NCBI RefSeq assembly: GCF_002086285.1
Contig: NZ_MVHU01000006.1
Span: forward strand, 62,001-126,000
Source of the DNA: Mycolicibacter kumamotonensis
GTDB taxonomy: Bacteria > Actinomycetota > Actinomycetes > Mycobacteriales > Mycobacteriaceae
Reading direction: 5' to 3'
Length of the DNA: 64,000 bases
Shown: positions 38,989 through 50,881 of the stretch, in pieces
Numbering within the stretch: position 1 is the first letter of the stretch
How the letters are laid out: the number at the start of each line of letters is the position of its first letter
The notes under the pieces: generated by a model
Database searches by the model: none
What the model was told of the DNA's origin: nothing
What the model saw: the letters and a program-made list of their open reading frames with translations, nothing else
Program-made: the position numbers and the translations under genes

Positions 38989-41109
38989 GTGTCCGTGACC
39001 ATCAACGACGAACAGCTCGCCGCTCGTGAGCTGGTCCGCGACTGGGCCGCCGCAGCAGGCACCGCCGAGGCGATCCGGGCCGTCGAACTGGGTCAAACCG
39101 ATGCCTGGAAACCGGTTTTCGCTCGCCTGGCCGACCTGGGCCTGTTCGGGGTGGCCGTCCCCGAGGAGTCCGGCGGCGCCGGCGGCCGGCTCGAAGACCT
39201 GTGCGCGATGGTCGACGAGGCGGCCCGGGCACTGGTTCCCGGACCGGTCGCGACCACCGCGCTGGCCACCTTGGTGGTCACCGATCCGCAGCTGGCCGAG
39301 GCGCTGGCGGGCGGCGAACGCGTCGCCGGGGCGGCGATCGACGCCGATCTGGACCTCGACACCGCGACCGCCCGGGTGTCCGGCACCGCCGCGCGGGTGC
39401 TGGGCGCGACCGCCGACGGGCTGCTGGTGCTTCCGGCCGGCAAAGACGGCGCGACCTGGGTGCTGGTGGATGCCCGCGCCGACGGGGTGCAGGTCGAGCC
39501 GCTGGTCGCCACCGACTTCTCCCGCCCGCTGGCGAAGGTGACGTTGACCGCCGCGCCGGCGGTGGTGCTCGAGGCGGGCAGCCGGGTGGAGAACCTGGTG
39601 GTCACCGTGCTGTCCGCCGAGGCAGCCGGGGTGGCCCGCTGGGCGTTGGACACCGCTGTCGAATACGCCAAGGTGCGCGAGCAATTCGGTAAGCCGATCG
39701 GGAGCTTTCAGGCCGTCAAGCACCTGTGCGCCGAGATGCTGTGTCGGGCCGATCAGGCTGCGGTTGCCGCCGCCGACGTCGCGCGCGCCGCCGCCGACTC
39801 CGATGACCAGCAGTTCGCGATCGCGGCGGCGGTAGCCGCCGCCATCTGCATCGACGCCGCCAAGGCCAACGCCAAGGACTGCATCCAGGTGCTCGGCGGC
39901 ATCGGCATCACCTGGGAGCACGACGCTCATCTGTACCTGCGCCGGGCCTACGGTATCGGGCAGGCGCTGGGCGGATCGCAGCGCTGGCTGCACCGCACCG
40001 CCGCGCTGACCCGCGCCGGGGCGCGCCGACGGCTCGAGATCGACCTGGGTGAGGCCACCGGAATCCGGACCGAGATCGCCGCGGAGGTGGCCCGCATCGC
40101 CGCGCTGCCGGACGACCAGCGCCAGGTGGCGCTGGCCGAATCGGGTCTGCTGGCGCCGCACTGGCCGGCACCGTATGGCCGCGCGGCCGGTCCCGCCGAG
40201 CAGCTGGTGATCGACCAGGAGCTCGCCGCGGCCGGTGTCCAACGCCCCGACCTGGTGGTGGGATGGTGGGCGGCGCCGACCATCCTCGAGCACGGCACGC
40301 CCGAGCAGATCGAGCGCTTCATCCCGGCCACGCTGACCGGCGAGGTGTTCTGGTGCCAGCTGTTCTCCGAGCCGGGCGCCGGCTCGGACCTGGCGGCGCT
40401 GCGCACCAAGGCGGTCAAGGTCGACGGCGGCTGGCGCCTGACCGGGCAGAAGGTGTGGACGTCGCGAGCGCACGACTCGCAGTGGGGTGTCTGCCTGGCC
40501 AGAACCGACCCCGAGGCGCCGAAGCACAAGGGCATCACCTACTTCCTGGTCGACATGGCCGCCGAGGGCATCGACATCCGGCCGCTGCGGGAGATCACCG
40601 GCGAGGCCCTGTTCAACGAGGTCTTCCTCGACGACGTATTCGTCCCGGACGAGCAGGTTGTCGGCGGCGTCAACGACGGCTGGCGGCTGGCCCGCACCAC
40701 CTTGGCCAATGAGCGGGTCGCGATCGCCGGCGGCACCGCGCTGGGCAACCCGATGGAAGAACTGCTCAAGACGCTGGCGGATCGTGAGCCGGACACCGCC
40801 ACCGCCGAGCGGCTGGCTCGGCTGATCATCGCCGCGCAGGCAGGCTCGCTGCTCGACCAACGCATCGCCCAGCTTGCCGTCGGCGGTCAGGACCCCGGCT
40901 CGGAGTCCTCGGTGCGCAAGCTGATCGGGGTGCGCTACCGCCAGGATCTGGCCGAGTTCCGGATGGACGTGACCGACGGGGCCGGCGCGGTGGCCGGACG
41001 CGAGGTGCACGACTTCCTCAACACCCGGTGTCTGTCGATCGCCGGCGGTACCGAACAGATCCTGCTGACCCTGGCCGCCGAGCGGCTGCTGGGCCTGCCG
41101 CGCGGGTAG
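38989..41109 (+). CDS. fadE34: Two-domain acyl-CoA dehydrogenase FadE34
   Basis: Steroid side-chain acyl-CoA dehydrogenase; the M. tuberculosis enzyme (ChsE3) acts on the C24 (3-oxochol-4-en-24-oyl-CoA) side chain. 706 aa built from two fused ACAD units. The first (about 1-350) includes EYAKVREQFGKPIGSFQAVKH and QVLGGIGITWEHD. The second (about 360-706) includes FWCQLFSEPGAGSDLA, KVWTSRAHDSQWGV and LSIAGGTEQILL. Fusion replaces the alpha2-beta2 heterotetramer formed by other cholesterol FadE pairs. GTG start at 38989 behind GAGGAG. It sits under the KstR operator; in M. tuberculosis Rv3572 follows, but here the glucan block intervenes. Confidence 0.94.
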   Translation: MSVTINDEQLAARELVRDWAAAAGTAEAIRAVELGQTDAWKPVFARLADLGLFGVAVPEESGGAGGRLEDLCAMVDEAARALVPGPVATTALATLVVTDPQLAEALAGGERVAGAAIDADLDLDTATARVSGTAARVLGATADGLLVLPAGKDGATWVLVDARADGVQVEPLVATDFSRPLAKVTLTAAPAVVLEAGSRVENLVVTVLSAEAAGVARWALDTAVEYAKVREQFGKPIGSFQAVKHLCAEMLCRADQAAVAAADVARAAADSDDQQFAIAAAVAAAICIDAAKANAKDCIQVLGGIGITWEHDAHLYLRRAYGIGQALGGSQRWLHRTAALTRAGARRRLEIDLGEATGIRTEIAAEVARIAALPDDQRQVALAESGLLAPHWPAPYGRAAGPAEQLVIDQELAAAGVQRPDLVVGWWAAPTILEHGTPEQIERFIPATLTGEVFWCQLFSEPGAGSDLAALRTKAVKVDGGWRLTGQKVWTSRAHDSQWGVCLARTDPEAPKHKGITYFLVDMAAEGIDIRPLREITGEALFNEVFLDDVFVPDEQVVGGVNDGWRLARTTLANERVAIAGGTALGNPMEELLKTLADREPDTATAERLARLIIAAQAGSLLDQRIAQLAVGGQDPGSESSVRKLIGVRYRQDLAEFRMDVTDGAGAVAGREVHDFLNTRCLSIAGGTEQILLTLAAERLLGLPRG

Positions 41110-41364
41110 ACCACTGCTTCAGCTCCCGCCGCGCTGACCCGCGCGTTCGTCGCGTCCTAACCGCCTAACGGCAGGCGATGCGAAGTCGCCCAGCAGGATT
41201 CGGGTGGCCCTCGCCCGCCCGGGGCAGCGACCGCTACCAGCGGCGATTCGCTGTTCGGTCGGGTCGGCCCGGCGTCGGCCCGCAAGCCCCGATGTCGGTT
41301 CGCGTAGCTTGCCCTCCCCGCGGGTACCCACTGTCGGAACCGCAGCCGACGAACGGAGGGGTGG

Positions 41365-43422
41365 GTGCCGGGCCGAATCGAGGTCGATGGCGTTACGCCG
41401 GTTGTGTCCTGCGGCAGGCACCCCGCCAAGGCGGTGGTCGGGGAGGTGGTGCCGGTCGACGCCGGGGTGTGGCGTGAGGGACATGAGGCCGTCGCGGCGA
41501 CCTTGGCCGTGCGCTACCTGGGACCCGATTACCCGCTGCCGGCCGGGATACGTGCCGAGGAGTCGGACGGTGTTGCCGCGTCGTGTCGGGGCAAGCCCGT
41601 GCTGCTGCCGATGAGTACCGGCGCCCAGCCGTACGTGTTTCACGGCCAGTTCATCCCGGACCGGGTCGGGTTGTGGGTGTTTCGGGTCGACGGCTGGACC
41701 GATTCCTTCCGCACCTGGCGTGATGCGGTGGTCGCGAAATTGGACGCCGGTCAGGGCGAAGCCGAACTGTCCAACGATCTGTTGATCGGCGCCGACCTGT
41801 TCGACCGTGCCGCCGCAGCGATGCCGGTCGGCATGCGGAAGACCCTGCTGGCAGCGGCTGCGGCCTTGCGTCAGCCGGGCGACCCGGTGATGCGGTCGGC
41901 GCCGGCGTTATCGGAGCAGATCCGTGAGCTGATCACTCACTACCCCCTGCGTGACCATCTCACCCGGGGCCAACAGTTCCGGGTCTGGGTAGACCGGCCG
42001 CTGGCCCGGTTCGGCGCCTGGTATGAGATGTTCCCCCGCTCCACCGGCGGACGAGACCCTGCCGGCAATCCGGTGCACGGCACGTTTGCCACCGCGGCGT
42101 CGGCGCTGCCGCGCATCGCCGAGATGGGATTCGACGTGGTCTATCTGCCGCCTATCCACCCGATCGGAAAGGTGCACCGAAAGGGCCGCAACAACAGCGT
42201 CGCCGCCGAACCGGGTGACGTCGGTTCGCCCTGGGCGATCGGCAGCGACGAGGGTGGCCACGACGCCGTTCATCCCGATCTGGGAACGCTCGACGACTTC
42301 GACCGTTTCGTCAGCTGCGCAGGCGAACTCGGCATGGAGGTCGCCTTGGACCTGGCGTTGCAGTGCGCTCCCGATCACCCCTGGGCCGACCGGCACCGCC
42401 AGTGGTTCACCGAGTTGCCGGACGGGACGATTGCCTACGCGGAGAACCCGCCGAAGAAATATCAGGACATCTACCCGCTGAACTTCGACAACGATCCCGC
42501 CGGGTTGTATGCCGAGGTGCTCCGGGTGGTGCAGCACTGGATCGACCACGGGGTCAAGATCTTTCGGGTCGACAATCCCCACACCAAACCGCCGGGCTTC
42601 TGGGCATGGCTGATCGCGAAGATCAAATCCGCCGATCCCGACGTGTTGTTCCTGTCCGAGGCGTTCACCCCGCCGGTGCGCCAGTACGGGCTGGCCAAGC
42701 TCGGCTTCACCCAGTCCTACACCTATTTCACCTGGCGCACCTCCAAGCCCGAACTCACCGAGTTCGGCGAGGAGATCGCCGAACTGGCCGATTTTCGACG
42801 CCCGAATCTGTTCGTCAACACACCGGACATCCTGCATGCCAGCCTGCAGCATTACGGCCCCGGCATGTTCGCGATCCGCGCGGTGCTGGCGGCGACGATG
42901 GGTCCGTCGTGGGGGGTGTACTCCGGCTACGAGTTGTTCGAAAACCAGGCACTGCACGAGGGAAGCGAAGAATACCTTCACTCGGAGAAGTACGAACTGC
43001 GTCCACGTGACTTCGCCGCCGCGGTGCAGGAGGGCAGATCGCTCGAGCCGTTCATTGCACGCCTCAACGCCATTCGCCGTCAGCACCCGGCCCTGCAGCA
43101 ACTGCGCACCCTGCGGGTCCATCACGTCGACAACGATGCGCTGCTGGCCTACAGCAAGTTCGACCCGATCAGCGGCGACACGGTGCTGGTGGTGGTGACG
43201 TTGAACCCGTTCGCCGCCGAAGAGGCGACATTGTCGCTGGACATGGCGGTGCTGGGGATGGAACCCTACGAGCGGTTCTGGGTGCGCGACGAGATCAGCG
43301 GGGAGGAATACCAGTGGGGGCAGGACAATTACGTCCGACTCGAGCCGAGCCGAGCGGTCGCCCATATCGTCAACATGCCGGTGATCGACGCCGACGCGCG
43401 AGCACGGTTGCTTCGGAGGTGA
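41365..43422 (+). CDS. glgE: Maltose-1-phosphate maltosyltransferase GlgE
   Basis: GH13_3 enzyme that transfers maltosyl units from maltose 1-phosphate to the non-reducing end of alpha-1,4-glucan; a validated drug target in M. tuberculosis because its loss causes toxic maltose-1-phosphate accumulation. 685 aa: an N-terminal beta domain (to about 125), then the barrel beginning with [11 protein letters not shown]. The catalytic nucleophile Asp is in [14 protein letters not shown], the acid/base Glu in [11 protein letters not shown] and the third acid in [13 protein letters not shown] start at 41365 with GGAGGGG upstream. The next gene, glgB, follows after 7 bases. The 255-base gap before it holds no clear site. 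Confidence 0.96.
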   Translation: MPGRIEVDGVTPVVSCGRHPAKAVVGEVVPVDAGVWREGHEAVAATLAVRYLGPDYPLPAGIRAEESDGVAASCRGKPVLLPMSTGAQPYVFHGQFIPDRVGLWVFRVDGWTDSFRTWRDAVVAKLDAGQGEAELSNDLLIGADLFDRAAAAMPVGMRKTLLAAAAALRQPGDPVMRSAPALSEQIRELITHYPLRDHLTRGQQFRVWVDRPLARFGAWYEMFPRSTGGRDPAGNPVHGTFATAASALPRIAEMGFDVVYLPPIHPIGKVHRKGRNNSVAAEPGDVGSPWAIGSDEGGHDAVHPDLGTLDDFDRFVSCAGELGMEVALDLALQCAPDHPWADRHRQWFTELPDGTIAYAENPPKKYQDIYPLNFDNDPAGLYAEVLRVVQHWIDHGVKIFRVDNPHTKPPGFWAWLIAKIKSADPDVLFLSEAFTPPVRQYGLAKLGFTQSYTYFTWRTSKPELTEFGEEIAELADFRRPNLFVNTPDILHASLQHYGPGMFAIRAVLAATMGPSWGVYSGYELFENQALHEGSEEYLHSEKYELRPRDFAAAVQEGRSLEPFIARLNAIRRQHPALQQLRTLRVHHVDNDALLAYSKFDPISGDTVLVVVTLNPFAAEEATLSLDMAVLGMEPYERFWVRDEISGEEYQWGQDNYVRLEPSRAVAHIVNMPVIDADARARLLRR

Positions 43423-43429
43423 AGACCCG

Positions 43430-45643
43430 ATGACGCGAAGTAAGCACACGCGCGGCCCCGGGCCGGCGGTGACGCCCGCGGACGTCGACCGGTTGCTGTC
43501 CGGCGTGCATCACGATCCGCACGCGATCCTGGGCGCCCACGACGACGGTGAACGTACCGTGATCCGAACCCTGCGGCCGGGCGCGGCTGTCGCGACGGTG
43601 CTGGTGGGGGGCGACCGAGTGCCGATGCAACACCTGGGCGGCGGGTTGTTCGCCGCGACGTTGCCGTTCGTCGATCTGATCGACTATCGGCTGCAGATCG
43701 ACTATCTCGGCGCCGGACAACCGCAGATCGTCGCCGACGGATATCGTTTCCTGCCCACGCTGGGTGAGATGGACCTGCACCTGTTCGCCGAGGGGCGACA
43801 CGAACGGCTGTGGGAGGTGCTCGGCGCCCATCCGCGCACGTTCACCACCCCGGACGGGACGGTGACCGGGGTGTCGTTCGCGGTGTGGGCGCCCAACGCC
43901 AAGGGCGTCGGTCTGGTCAGCGACGCCACCGGCTGGGACGGGATCGGTGCACCGATGCGGGCACTGGGCTCTTCCGGTGTGTGGGAACTGTTCTGGCCGG
44001 ACTTCCCGATCGGCGGCCTGTACAAGTTCCGGGTGCACGGCGCGGACGATGTGGTCACCGAGCGGGCGGACCCGATGGCGTTCTCTGCCGAAACCCCACC
44101 TCAGACCGCCTCCCGGGTGACCACCAGCCGCTATAGCTGGAGCGATGACGAGTGGATGCAGCAGCGTGCCACCGCGAACCCGGTATTCGAGGCGATGAGC
44201 ATCTACGAAGTTCACCTCGGGTCCTGGCGTCCCGGCCGCAGCTACCGTCAGCTTGCCACCGAGCTGACGGATTACGTTGTGGAACAGGGGTTCACCCACG
44301 TCGAACTCCTGCCGGTCGCCGAGCATCCGTTCGGCGGGTCATGGGGCTATCAGGTCACCTCGTACTATGCGCCGACCGCCCGGTTCGGCTCTCCCGACGA
44401 TTTCCGTGCGCTGGTCGACGCACTGCACCGCGCCGGCATCGGCGTCATCGTGGACTGGGTTCCGGCGCACTTCCCCAAAGACGCGTGGGCGCTGGGCCGG
44501 TTCGACGGTACTGCGCTGTATGAACATGCTGATCCGCGTCGCGGTGAGCAACTGGACTGGGGCACCTACGTTTTCGACTTCGGCCGTCCCGAGGTGCGCA
44601 ACTTCCTGGTGGCCAACGCGCTGTATTGGCTCAGCGAGTTTCACATCGACGGCCTACGAGTCGATGCCGTCGCGTCGATGCTCTACCTGGATTACTCACG
44701 GCCCGAGGGCGGCTGGACACCCAACGTCCACGGCGGCCGAGAGAATCTCGAGGCGGTGCAGTTCCTGGAGGAGATGAACGCGACCGCGCACAAGTCGGCT
44801 CCCGGCATCGCGACCATTGCCGAGGAGTCGACCTCCTGGCCGGGAGTGTCCAGGTCGACCAGCCTGGGCGGTCTGGGCTTTTCGATGAAATGGAACATGG
44901 GCTGGATGCATGACACGCTCGCCTACCTCGGGCACGACCCGGTGCATCGCTCCTACCATCACCACGAGATGACCTTCTCGATGCTCTACGCCTACACCGA
45001 GAACTTCGTACTGCCGATCAGCCACGACGAAGTGGTGCACGGCAAGGGCACGCTGTGGAGCCGCATGCCCGGCGACGATCACGCCAAGGCCGCCGGGGTC
45101 CGGAGTCTGCTCGCCTACCAGTGGGCCCACCCGGGCAAGCAGCTGCTGTTCATGGGCCAGGAGTTCGGCCAGCGCGCCGAATGGTCCGAGGAGCGCGGAT
45201 TGGACTGGCACCAACTCGACTCCGAAGGTGAGGCAGCCGGTTTCTCCGCCGGAATCCTGCGTCTGACACGCGATCTCAACCTCGTCTACCGCAACCATCC
45301 CGCACTGTGGAGTGAAGACATCAACCCGGCCGGCTATTCCTGGATCGACGCCAACGACTCCGCCAACAACGTGCTGAGCTTTCTGCGCTACGGAACCGAC
45401 GGATCGGTGCTGGCCGCCGTGTTCAACTTCTCCGGTGTGGCGCATGCCGATTACCACCTCGGGCTGCCGTCCGCCGGCCGGTGGCGCGAGATTCTCAACA
45501 CCGACGCCGCCGAATACAACGGCGGCGGCGTCGGCAACTTCGGTGGCGTCGAGGCCGTCGACGAGCCCCGTCACGGCCGCCCGGCCTCGGCCGTGCTGGT
45601 ACTGCCCCCGCTGTCGGCGCTGTGGCTCGAACCTGCCGAGTGA
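43430..45643 (+). CDS. glgB: 1,4-alpha-glucan branching enzyme GlgB
   Basis: Introduces alpha-1,6 branches into the glucan made by GlgE. 737 aa: an N-terminal module ([23 protein letters not shown]), CBM48-type beta-sandwich ([24 protein letters not shown]), GH13_9 barrel and C-terminal all-beta domain. Catalytic residues: nucleophile Asp in [17 protein letters not shown], acid/base Glu in [12 protein letters not shown], and Asp in [14 protein letters not shown]. It pairs with glgE as in M. tuberculosis (Rv1326c-Rv1327c). Its stop converges on that of mak, 11 bases away. Confidence 0.97.
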   Translation: MTRSKHTRGPGPAVTPADVDRLLSGVHHDPHAILGAHDDGERTVIRTLRPGAAVATVLVGGDRVPMQHLGGGLFAATLPFVDLIDYRLQIDYLGAGQPQIVADGYRFLPTLGEMDLHLFAEGRHERLWEVLGAHPRTFTTPDGTVTGVSFAVWAPNAKGVGLVSDATGWDGIGAPMRALGSSGVWELFWPDFPIGGLYKFRVHGADDVVTERADPMAFSAETPPQTASRVTTSRYSWSDDEWMQQRATANPVFEAMSIYEVHLGSWRPGRSYRQLATELTDYVVEQGFTHVELLPVAEHPFGGSWGYQVTSYYAPTARFGSPDDFRALVDALHRAGIGVIVDWVPAHFPKDAWALGRFDGTALYEHADPRRGEQLDWGTYVFDFGRPEVRNFLVANALYWLSEFHIDGLRVDAVASMLYLDYSRPEGGWTPNVHGGRENLEAVQFLEEMNATAHKSAPGIATIAEESTSWPGVSRSTSLGGLGFSMKWNMGWMHDTLAYLGHDPVHRSYHHHEMTFSMLYAYTENFVLPISHDEVVHGKGTLWSRMPGDDHAKAAGVRSLLAYQWAHPGKQLLFMGQEFGQRAEWSEERGLDWHQLDSEGEAAGFSAGILRLTRDLNLVYRNHPALWSEDINPAGYSWIDANDSANNVLSFLRYGTDGSVLAAVFNFSGVAHADYHLGLPSAGRWREILNTDAAEYNGGGVGNFGGVEAVDEPRHGRPASAVLVLPPLSALWLEPAE

Positions 45644-45654
45644 CGTCCGGCCGC

Positions 45655-47013
45655 CTACGCAGCGATCAGCCGGCTCAGGGCGCGCAACGGAATCGGCAGC
45701 CACGCCGGCCGGTGCCGGGCTTCATAACCGGCCTCATAGACCGCCTTGTCGACTTCGTAGGCGGTGAGCAGCGCCGCCTGGTCACGCGGGTCGGAACCGG
45801 ATTCCGCTGTGTAACCGTCGCAGAAGGCGCTGCGACAGCGGTCCAGCCATTCGCGGGCCCGGGTGGCCAATTGCCGGTCCTGCCCGTCCCGCGACAAGTC
45901 GGCCAATTTTCCGTAGGCCGCGTACTCATAAGACCGCAACACACCCGCGACGTCCCGCAGCGGCGAATCCGGCCGGCGGCGCTCCGACAACGGCGCCCCC
46001 GGTTCGCCTTCGAAATCGATCAGCAGCCAACCGTTCGGGGTGCGCAGCACCTGGCCCAGATGCAGGTCGCCGTGGACGCGCTGCACGGTGATCTTCTCCC
46101 CGGCCAGCTCCTGGAATCGCTGTTCGACAGCGGCGACGTGCGGGCGTATCTGCGGCACGGTCGCCGCGGTCGCCGCCAACCGCGACAGCAGAGCCTGCGC
46201 CGGGAAGACCGCTTCAGCGGTGCCCAGGCTGCCGGCCAGTGCCCGGTGCACCGACGCGACCGCCTCACCGAGCCGGTAGGACTCACCGGCGAAGTCGCCG
46301 CCCACCTCGTAGGCGTACAGATCGGCTTCGGCGAACAGGTCACGCACGCTGGCGGTGGCCATCGCCCAACCCTCCGCCGAGTTCACCGCGTACTCACTGA
46401 CCATGCCCAGCGCGTAGGGCGAAACGCCGGAGTCGCCGGGCAACTCGATCTGATAGGAGCCCAGCAGTCGCGGCACGTGCGGGTTGGCCGCCCGGCCCAG
46501 CGCCGCGTTCAACTCGATATCTGGATTGATGCCTTCCTTCAACCGGCGGAACACCTTGAAGACCACTTCCTCCTCGACGATCACGCTGGTGTTGCTCTGC
46601 TCGGCTTCTGATACCCGAGCGCTCGCCCCGATCGGCAGCGACGCCCCCGCCTCCGGAGTGAACGTGACGTCGCCGCGTTGGGCCGACGAATCGATCAGGG
46701 ACAACAACAACCGGGTGGCCGCAGCGTCATACAGTGCGTCATAGGCGGTACGCCCCCGATGGGTTCCGATCATCGCGATCTGGGCGTACTCCGGTGGCAG
46801 GTCGGCATCCCAGCTGACCAACACCTGGTAGCGCTCATCGGGCCCTTCGGTGTAGGTGACGTCGACCAGCACCAGATCCAGTGTGTCGCCCAACTGCACC
46901 ACCAGAACGGGCTCTGCACCGGCCAGCTGCCGATTACGCCCGGCGTACCAGCGCCGTGTCGGCAGCCATTCCGCCCACGGCAGACCCGCTGGCCCGCCGG
47001 TGACATCGGTCAT
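45655..47013 (-). CDS. mak: Maltokinase (Pep2)
   Basis: Phosphorylates maltose with ATP to maltose 1-phosphate, the GlgE donor. 452 aa with an aminoglycoside-phosphotransferase-like C-lobe: catalytic [11 protein letters not shown] and Mg2+-binding [10 protein letters not shown]. The N-terminal cap [17 protein letters not shown] is typical of actinobacterial Mak. The ATG at 47013 overlaps the treS stop as ATGA, so TreS, the maltose producer, and Mak are translationally coupled. In many actinobacteria the two are even fused. Confidence 0.95.
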   Translation of the reverse strand: MTDVTGGPAGLPWAEWLPTRRWYAGRNRQLAGAEPVLVVQLGDTLDLVLVDVTYTEGPDERYQVLVSWDADLPPEYAQIAMIGTHRGRTAYDALYDAAATRLLLSLIDSSAQRGDVTFTPEAGASLPIGASARVSEAEQSNTSVIVEEEVVFKVFRRLKEGINPDIELNAALGRAANPHVPRLLGSYQIELPGDSGVSPYALGMVSEYAVNSAEGWAMATASVRDLFAEADLYAYEVGGDFAGESYRLGEAVASVHRALAGSLGTAEAVFPAQALLSRLAATAATVPQIRPHVAAVEQRFQELAGEKITVQRVHGDLHLGQVLRTPNGWLLIDFEGEPGAPLSERRRPDSPLRDVAGVLRSYEYAAYGKLADLSRDGQDRQLATRAREWLDRCRSAFCDGYTAESGSDPRDQAALLTAYEVDKAVYEAGYEARHRPAWLPIPLRALSRLIAA

Positions 47014-48800
47014 GACATGTCCTCCTTCGGCTCGCACAGCTGGAACCAGTAGAAGCCATATCCGGGCAGAGTGAGCAGGTACGGAAGTTTTCCGATCCGG
47101 GGAAACTCCACGGACCCGGTCAGTTCCACCGGCGTGTGGCCGTCCCAGTGCTGCAGATTCAATTCGATCGGCTGGGGAAACCGCGACAGGTTGTTGACGC
47201 AGAGGACGGTGGCGCCGTCGTCGCCCGACATCTCCCGCACATACGCCAGCACCGACGGATTGGACCCGCCCAGCTCCCGGAACTCGCCCAGGGCGAAGGC
47301 GTCGTAGCGGCGCCGAACAGCGAGCATGGTGCGCGTCCAGTTCAGCAGCGATGTCGACGTGTCGCGCTGTGCTTCGACATTGACCGACTGATGACCGTAG
47401 ACCGCGTCTTGGATCGGGGGCAGGTAGAGCCGGCCCGGGTTCGCGGTGGAGAAACCGGCGTTGCGGTCCGGTGTCCACTGCATCGGGGTGCGCACCGCGT
47501 CGCGGTCGCCCAGCCAGATGATGTCGCCCATTCCGATCTCATCACCGTAGTAGAGGATCGGGGAGCCCGGTAGCGACAACAACAGAGCGGTGAACAACTC
47601 GATCTGGTTGCGGTCCTTGTCCAGTAGCGGGGCCAGCCGGCGCCGGATTCCCACGTTCGCCTTCATCCGCGGATCTTTGGCGTATTCGGCGTACATGTAG
47701 TCGCGCTCGTCGTCGGTGACCATCTCCAGTGTCAGCTCGTCGTGGTTGCGCAGGAAGATGCCCCACTGTGCCAGATGGGGGATCGGCGGCGTCTGCGCCA
47801 TGATCTCCGAAATCGGGAAGCGCGACTCGCGGCGCACTGCCATGAAAATGCGTGGCATCAAAGGGAAGTGGAATGCCATGTGGCATTCGTCGCCGCCGGT
47901 CTCGGGGTCCCCGAAATATTCCACGACATCGGTGGGCCACTGATTGGCCTCGGCCAGCAGTACCCGGCCCGGGAACTCGTCGTCGACCACCTTGCGGCAG
48001 CGTTTGAGGAAATCATGTGTCTCGGGCAGGTTTTCGCAGTTGGTTCCTTCGCGCTCGAACAGGTATGGCACCGCATCCAACCGAAAACCGTCGATGCCCA
48101 GGTTCAGCCAGAACCGCAGCACTTCGATCATGGCTTCCTGCACCGCCGGGTTGGCATAGTTCAGGTCGGGCTGGTGGGAGAAGAACCGGTGCCAATAGAA
48201 CTGCTTGCGCACCGCGTCGAATGTCCAGTTGGACTCCTCGGTGTCGACGAAGATGATCCGGGCATCGGCGTAGCGCTCGCTGGTGTCGCTCCACACGTAG
48301 TAGTCGCCGTAGGGGCCGTCCGGGTCGCGGCGGGACTGCTGAAACCAGGGGTGGCTGTCGGAGGTGTGGTTCATCACCAGATCGGTGATGACCCGAATGC
48401 CGCGCCGGTGCGCCGCGTCGATCAGTTCGACGAAATCATCGACCGTGCCGAACTCGGGCAACACCTTGTAGAAGTCCCGGATGTCGTAGCCGCCATCGCG
48501 CAGCGGTGAGTCGTAGAACGGCGGCAACCACAGGCAATCGACCCCGAGCCACTCCAGATAGTCCAGCTGCTCGGTCAGGCCGCGCAGGTCACCGATGCCG
48601 TCCCCGTTGGAGTCATAGAACGCCCGAACCAGCACCTCATAGAACACCGCCCGCTTGAACCAGACGGGATCCGCGGGCGGGGCCGCCGCATCGGCGAAGT
48701 CGTCGGCGGTCGGATGCTCCACGACGCCGCCCTCGACATGGCTACCCGCTGCGGGGTCCGCTTGGTCCTGGCGAAACTCGCGGTCAACGTCGGCGGCCAT
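47010..48800 (-). CDS. treS: Trehalose synthase / maltose alpha-D-glucosyltransferase TreS
   Basis: GH13_16 enzyme isomerising trehalose and maltose; in mycobacteria the flux is mainly trehalose to maltose for the GlgE pathway. 596 aa. Catalytic nucleophile Asp in [12 protein letters not shown], acid/base Glu in [11 protein letters not shown], and third acid in [14 protein letters not shown]. The start region [23 protein letters not shown] is diagnostic. It is full length with no Mak fusion. Transcribed after malQ (30-base gap) and before mak. Confidence 0.96.
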   Translation of the reverse strand: MAADVDREFRQDQADPAAGSHVEGGVVEHPTADDFADAAAPPADPVWFKRAVFYEVLVRAFYDSNGDGIGDLRGLTEQLDYLEWLGVDCLWLPPFYDSPLRDGGYDIRDFYKVLPEFGTVDDFVELIDAAHRRGIRVITDLVMNHTSDSHPWFQQSRRDPDGPYGDYYVWSDTSERYADARIIFVDTEESNWTFDAVRKQFYWHRFFSHQPDLNYANPAVQEAMIEVLRFWLNLGIDGFRLDAVPYLFEREGTNCENLPETHDFLKRCRKVVDDEFPGRVLLAEANQWPTDVVEYFGDPETGGDECHMAFHFPLMPRIFMAVRRESRFPISEIMAQTPPIPHLAQWGIFLRNHDELTLEMVTDDERDYMYAEYAKDPRMKANVGIRRRLAPLLDKDRNQIELFTALLLSLPGSPILYYGDEIGMGDIIWLGDRDAVRTPMQWTPDRNAGFSTANPGRLYLPPIQDAVYGHQSVNVEAQRDTSTSLLNWTRTMLAVRRRYDAFALGEFRELGGSNPSVLAYVREMSGDDGATVLCVNNLSRFPQPIELNLQHWDGHTPVELTGSVEFPRIGKLPYLLTLPGYGFYWFQLCEPKEDMS

Positions 48801-48830
48801 ATCTCGACATGTACCCCAATCCGGACGTGA

Positions 48831-50822
48831 TTACCGGCCGGATATCTGGTGAGCTTGCCCATCGGAGAACAACGCCGCGGTGCCTGCGATCCTCGGGTCG
48901 GTGCGCAGTTGCTCGAGCGGCTCGGACAGCGGCAGACGCCAGTTCGGGTATTCATCGACGGTGCCGGGCAGATTGGGCTGACAGGGTTCGGCCAGGACGT
49001 CGTAAGGCGAGACCAGCTTGAGCCGGCTCGGCGTGGCGGCCAGAAAGCGGTGCATGGCGTCGATGATCTGCGGCTCATCGGGAGTCGGATCGTCATCGTC
49101 AAGAAACCCTTCGGAACGCAGCAGCGCCAGCCACTCGGCCCGTTCCCGCTCGGCGGCGGACCGCGCGGCCGCCACGTCGTCGAGCAGCCCCCGCTCGGCG
49201 CGGGCCCGCACGTGCTCGGCGCGCAGAAATCCGGCTGCGGTGGGCAGATCGTGGGTGGAGATGCTGGCAGCCACCCGCGAGGGCCACTGTCCCGGCCGGA
49301 GCAAGGGCCGGCCGGGAGCCGCCTCGTCGCGGGTGAACCAGGAGACCGCGCAGCCCAGCATCGCGTTGTCGGCCAGTGCCCGGGTGACTTCCGGTTCCAC
49401 TGTGCCCAGGTCCTCACCGATGACGACCGCGTTGGCGCGATGCGCTTCCAGCGCCAATACCGCGAGCATGACATCGGCGTCGTAGTGCACATAGGTACCG
49501 CGGTCCGGGCTCTCCCCGGGCGGGATCCACCACAGCCGCCACAAGCCGGCGACGTGATCGATGCGGACCCCGTCGGCATGGGCGAGGACCGCCCGCAGCA
49601 TGTCGCGCACCGCGCGGTAGCCGGTGGCCGCCAGCCGGTCCGGCCGCCAGGGCGGTAGCCGCCAGTCCTGGCCGTGCGGGCTGAAGGTGTCCGGGGGCGC
49701 CCCGATGCTGGCTGCGCCGGCCAGCACGTCGGCCAGCGCCCAGGCGTCGGCGCCGTCGGGGTCGACGCCGACGGCCAAGTCGTGCAACACGCCCAGCGCC
49801 ATACCCGAGTCCTTTGCGGCGCCCTGGACCGCCAGTAACTGCTCGACGCAGCGCTGCTGCACCCAGGCGTGAAACGCGATCCGGGGGGCGAGCTCTCGCC
49901 GCGCGGCCGCCACCGCGGCACCGGCCGCGTCGTGCAGCGGCGCAGGCCATGCCGGCCACCGACCGCCATGGCGTTCGGCCAGCGCGCAGTAGGTCGCCCA
50001 GTCACGCAACGCCCTGCCGTCCGACTCCGGTGGGCAGGGGCGACCGTCAGCTCGCCACAGCAACTCCAAGGCGGCGCGTTTAGCCGACCAGACCAGGTCG
50101 TAGTCGATCCGCGAGGTATCGGCGGCCACCCGCAGCGCATCGACCTCGGCCCGGGTGGCCGGGTCGGCGCGCCGATAGCTGGCGAGGTCGGAGATGCACA
50201 GCGCCAGCGGGTTGGCGAAGCGTCGACTCGACGGCGTATACGGTGACGGCTGCACCGGATGCGTGGGCCCCGGCGCGTGCAGCGGGTTGAGCAGCACCGC
50301 TCCGGCGCCGTGCTCGGCGGCCGTCCACGTCACCCAATCCCGCAGATCGCCGAGGTCGCCCAGGCCCCACGAGCGGGCGGAGCGCAGCGCGTAGGACTGC
50401 AGCATCCATCCCCATGTCAGGGGCGCGGGCCGAACCTGAGGCGGAGCCGCCACCAAGGTGACCTGTCGGCCGTCGGACAGCGCCAGGTCATACCAGCCCG
50501 GCGACAGATCGGCGGGCAGTTCGTCCCGCACCGTGCGTCGTTCGCCGTCCTCGCTTACCAGCGCAACGGCCCCGGGCAACGGCTGGGTTCGCCCGGCCAC
50601 CCGCACCGCCACCGTCGGCGGTGTCAGACCTGCGCGGTCGCGTTCGTCCAGCCTGATCAGTTCGTGGCGGCGGTCGGCGGCGCTGCCGGCCTCGACCTCG
50701 AGCAGCTGCAGGACCCGGATCACGACGTCGTCGTCGACCTGCACCAACTCGCGCCGCTCATCGCGGTAGGCGGTGGCCACACCGTGTGCCGCGGCCAGCC
50801 GGCGCAGGTCATCAGGCACCAC
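48831..50822 (-). CDS. malQ: 4-alpha-glucanotransferase (amylomaltase) MalQ
   Basis: GH77 disproportionating enzyme that shuffles maltodextrin segments and releases glucose. 663 aa. An N-terminal extension (about 1-130) is typical of actinobacterial MalQ. The barrel has LQSYALRSARSWGLGDLGDL, nucleophile Asp in GVRIDHVAGLWRLWWIP, acid/base Glu in VVIGEDLGTVEPEV, and Asp in STHDLPTAAGF. The start is GTG (50822, or the next GTG at 50819). It leads the malQ-treS-mak operon. In M. tuberculosis malQ (Rv1781c) is far from the other genes. Confidence 0.93.
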   Translation of the reverse strand: MVPDDLRRLAAAHGVATAYRDERRELVQVDDDVVIRVLQLLEVEAGSAADRRHELIRLDERDRAGLTPPTVAVRVAGRTQPLPGAVALVSEDGERRTVRDELPADLSPGWYDLALSDGRQVTLVAAPPQVRPAPLTWGWMLQSYALRSARSWGLGDLGDLRDWVTWTAAEHGAGAVLLNPLHAPGPTHPVQPSPYTPSSRRFANPLALCISDLASYRRADPATRAEVDALRVAADTSRIDYDLVWSAKRAALELLWRADGRPCPPESDGRALRDWATYCALAERHGGRWPAWPAPLHDAAGAAVAAARRELAPRIAFHAWVQQRCVEQLLAVQGAAKDSGMALGVLHDLAVGVDPDGADAWALADVLAGAASIGAPPDTFSPHGQDWRLPPWRPDRLAATGYRAVRDMLRAVLAHADGVRIDHVAGLWRLWWIPPGESPDRGTYVHYDADVMLAVLALEAHRANAVVIGEDLGTVEPEVTRALADNAMLGCAVSWFTRDEAAPGRPLLRPGQWPSRVAASISTHDLPTAAGFLRAEHVRARAERGLLDDVAAARSAAERERAEWLALLRSEGFLDDDDPTPDEPQIIDAMHRFLAATPSRLKLVSPYDVLAEPCQPNLPGTVDEYPNWRLPLSEPLEQLRTDPRIAGTAALFSDGQAHQISGR

Positions 50823-50881
50823 GACAACGCCTATACCCGGGTTGGGGCAGTTTCAACAGTGCGCGTGCCAGCGTTCACACC

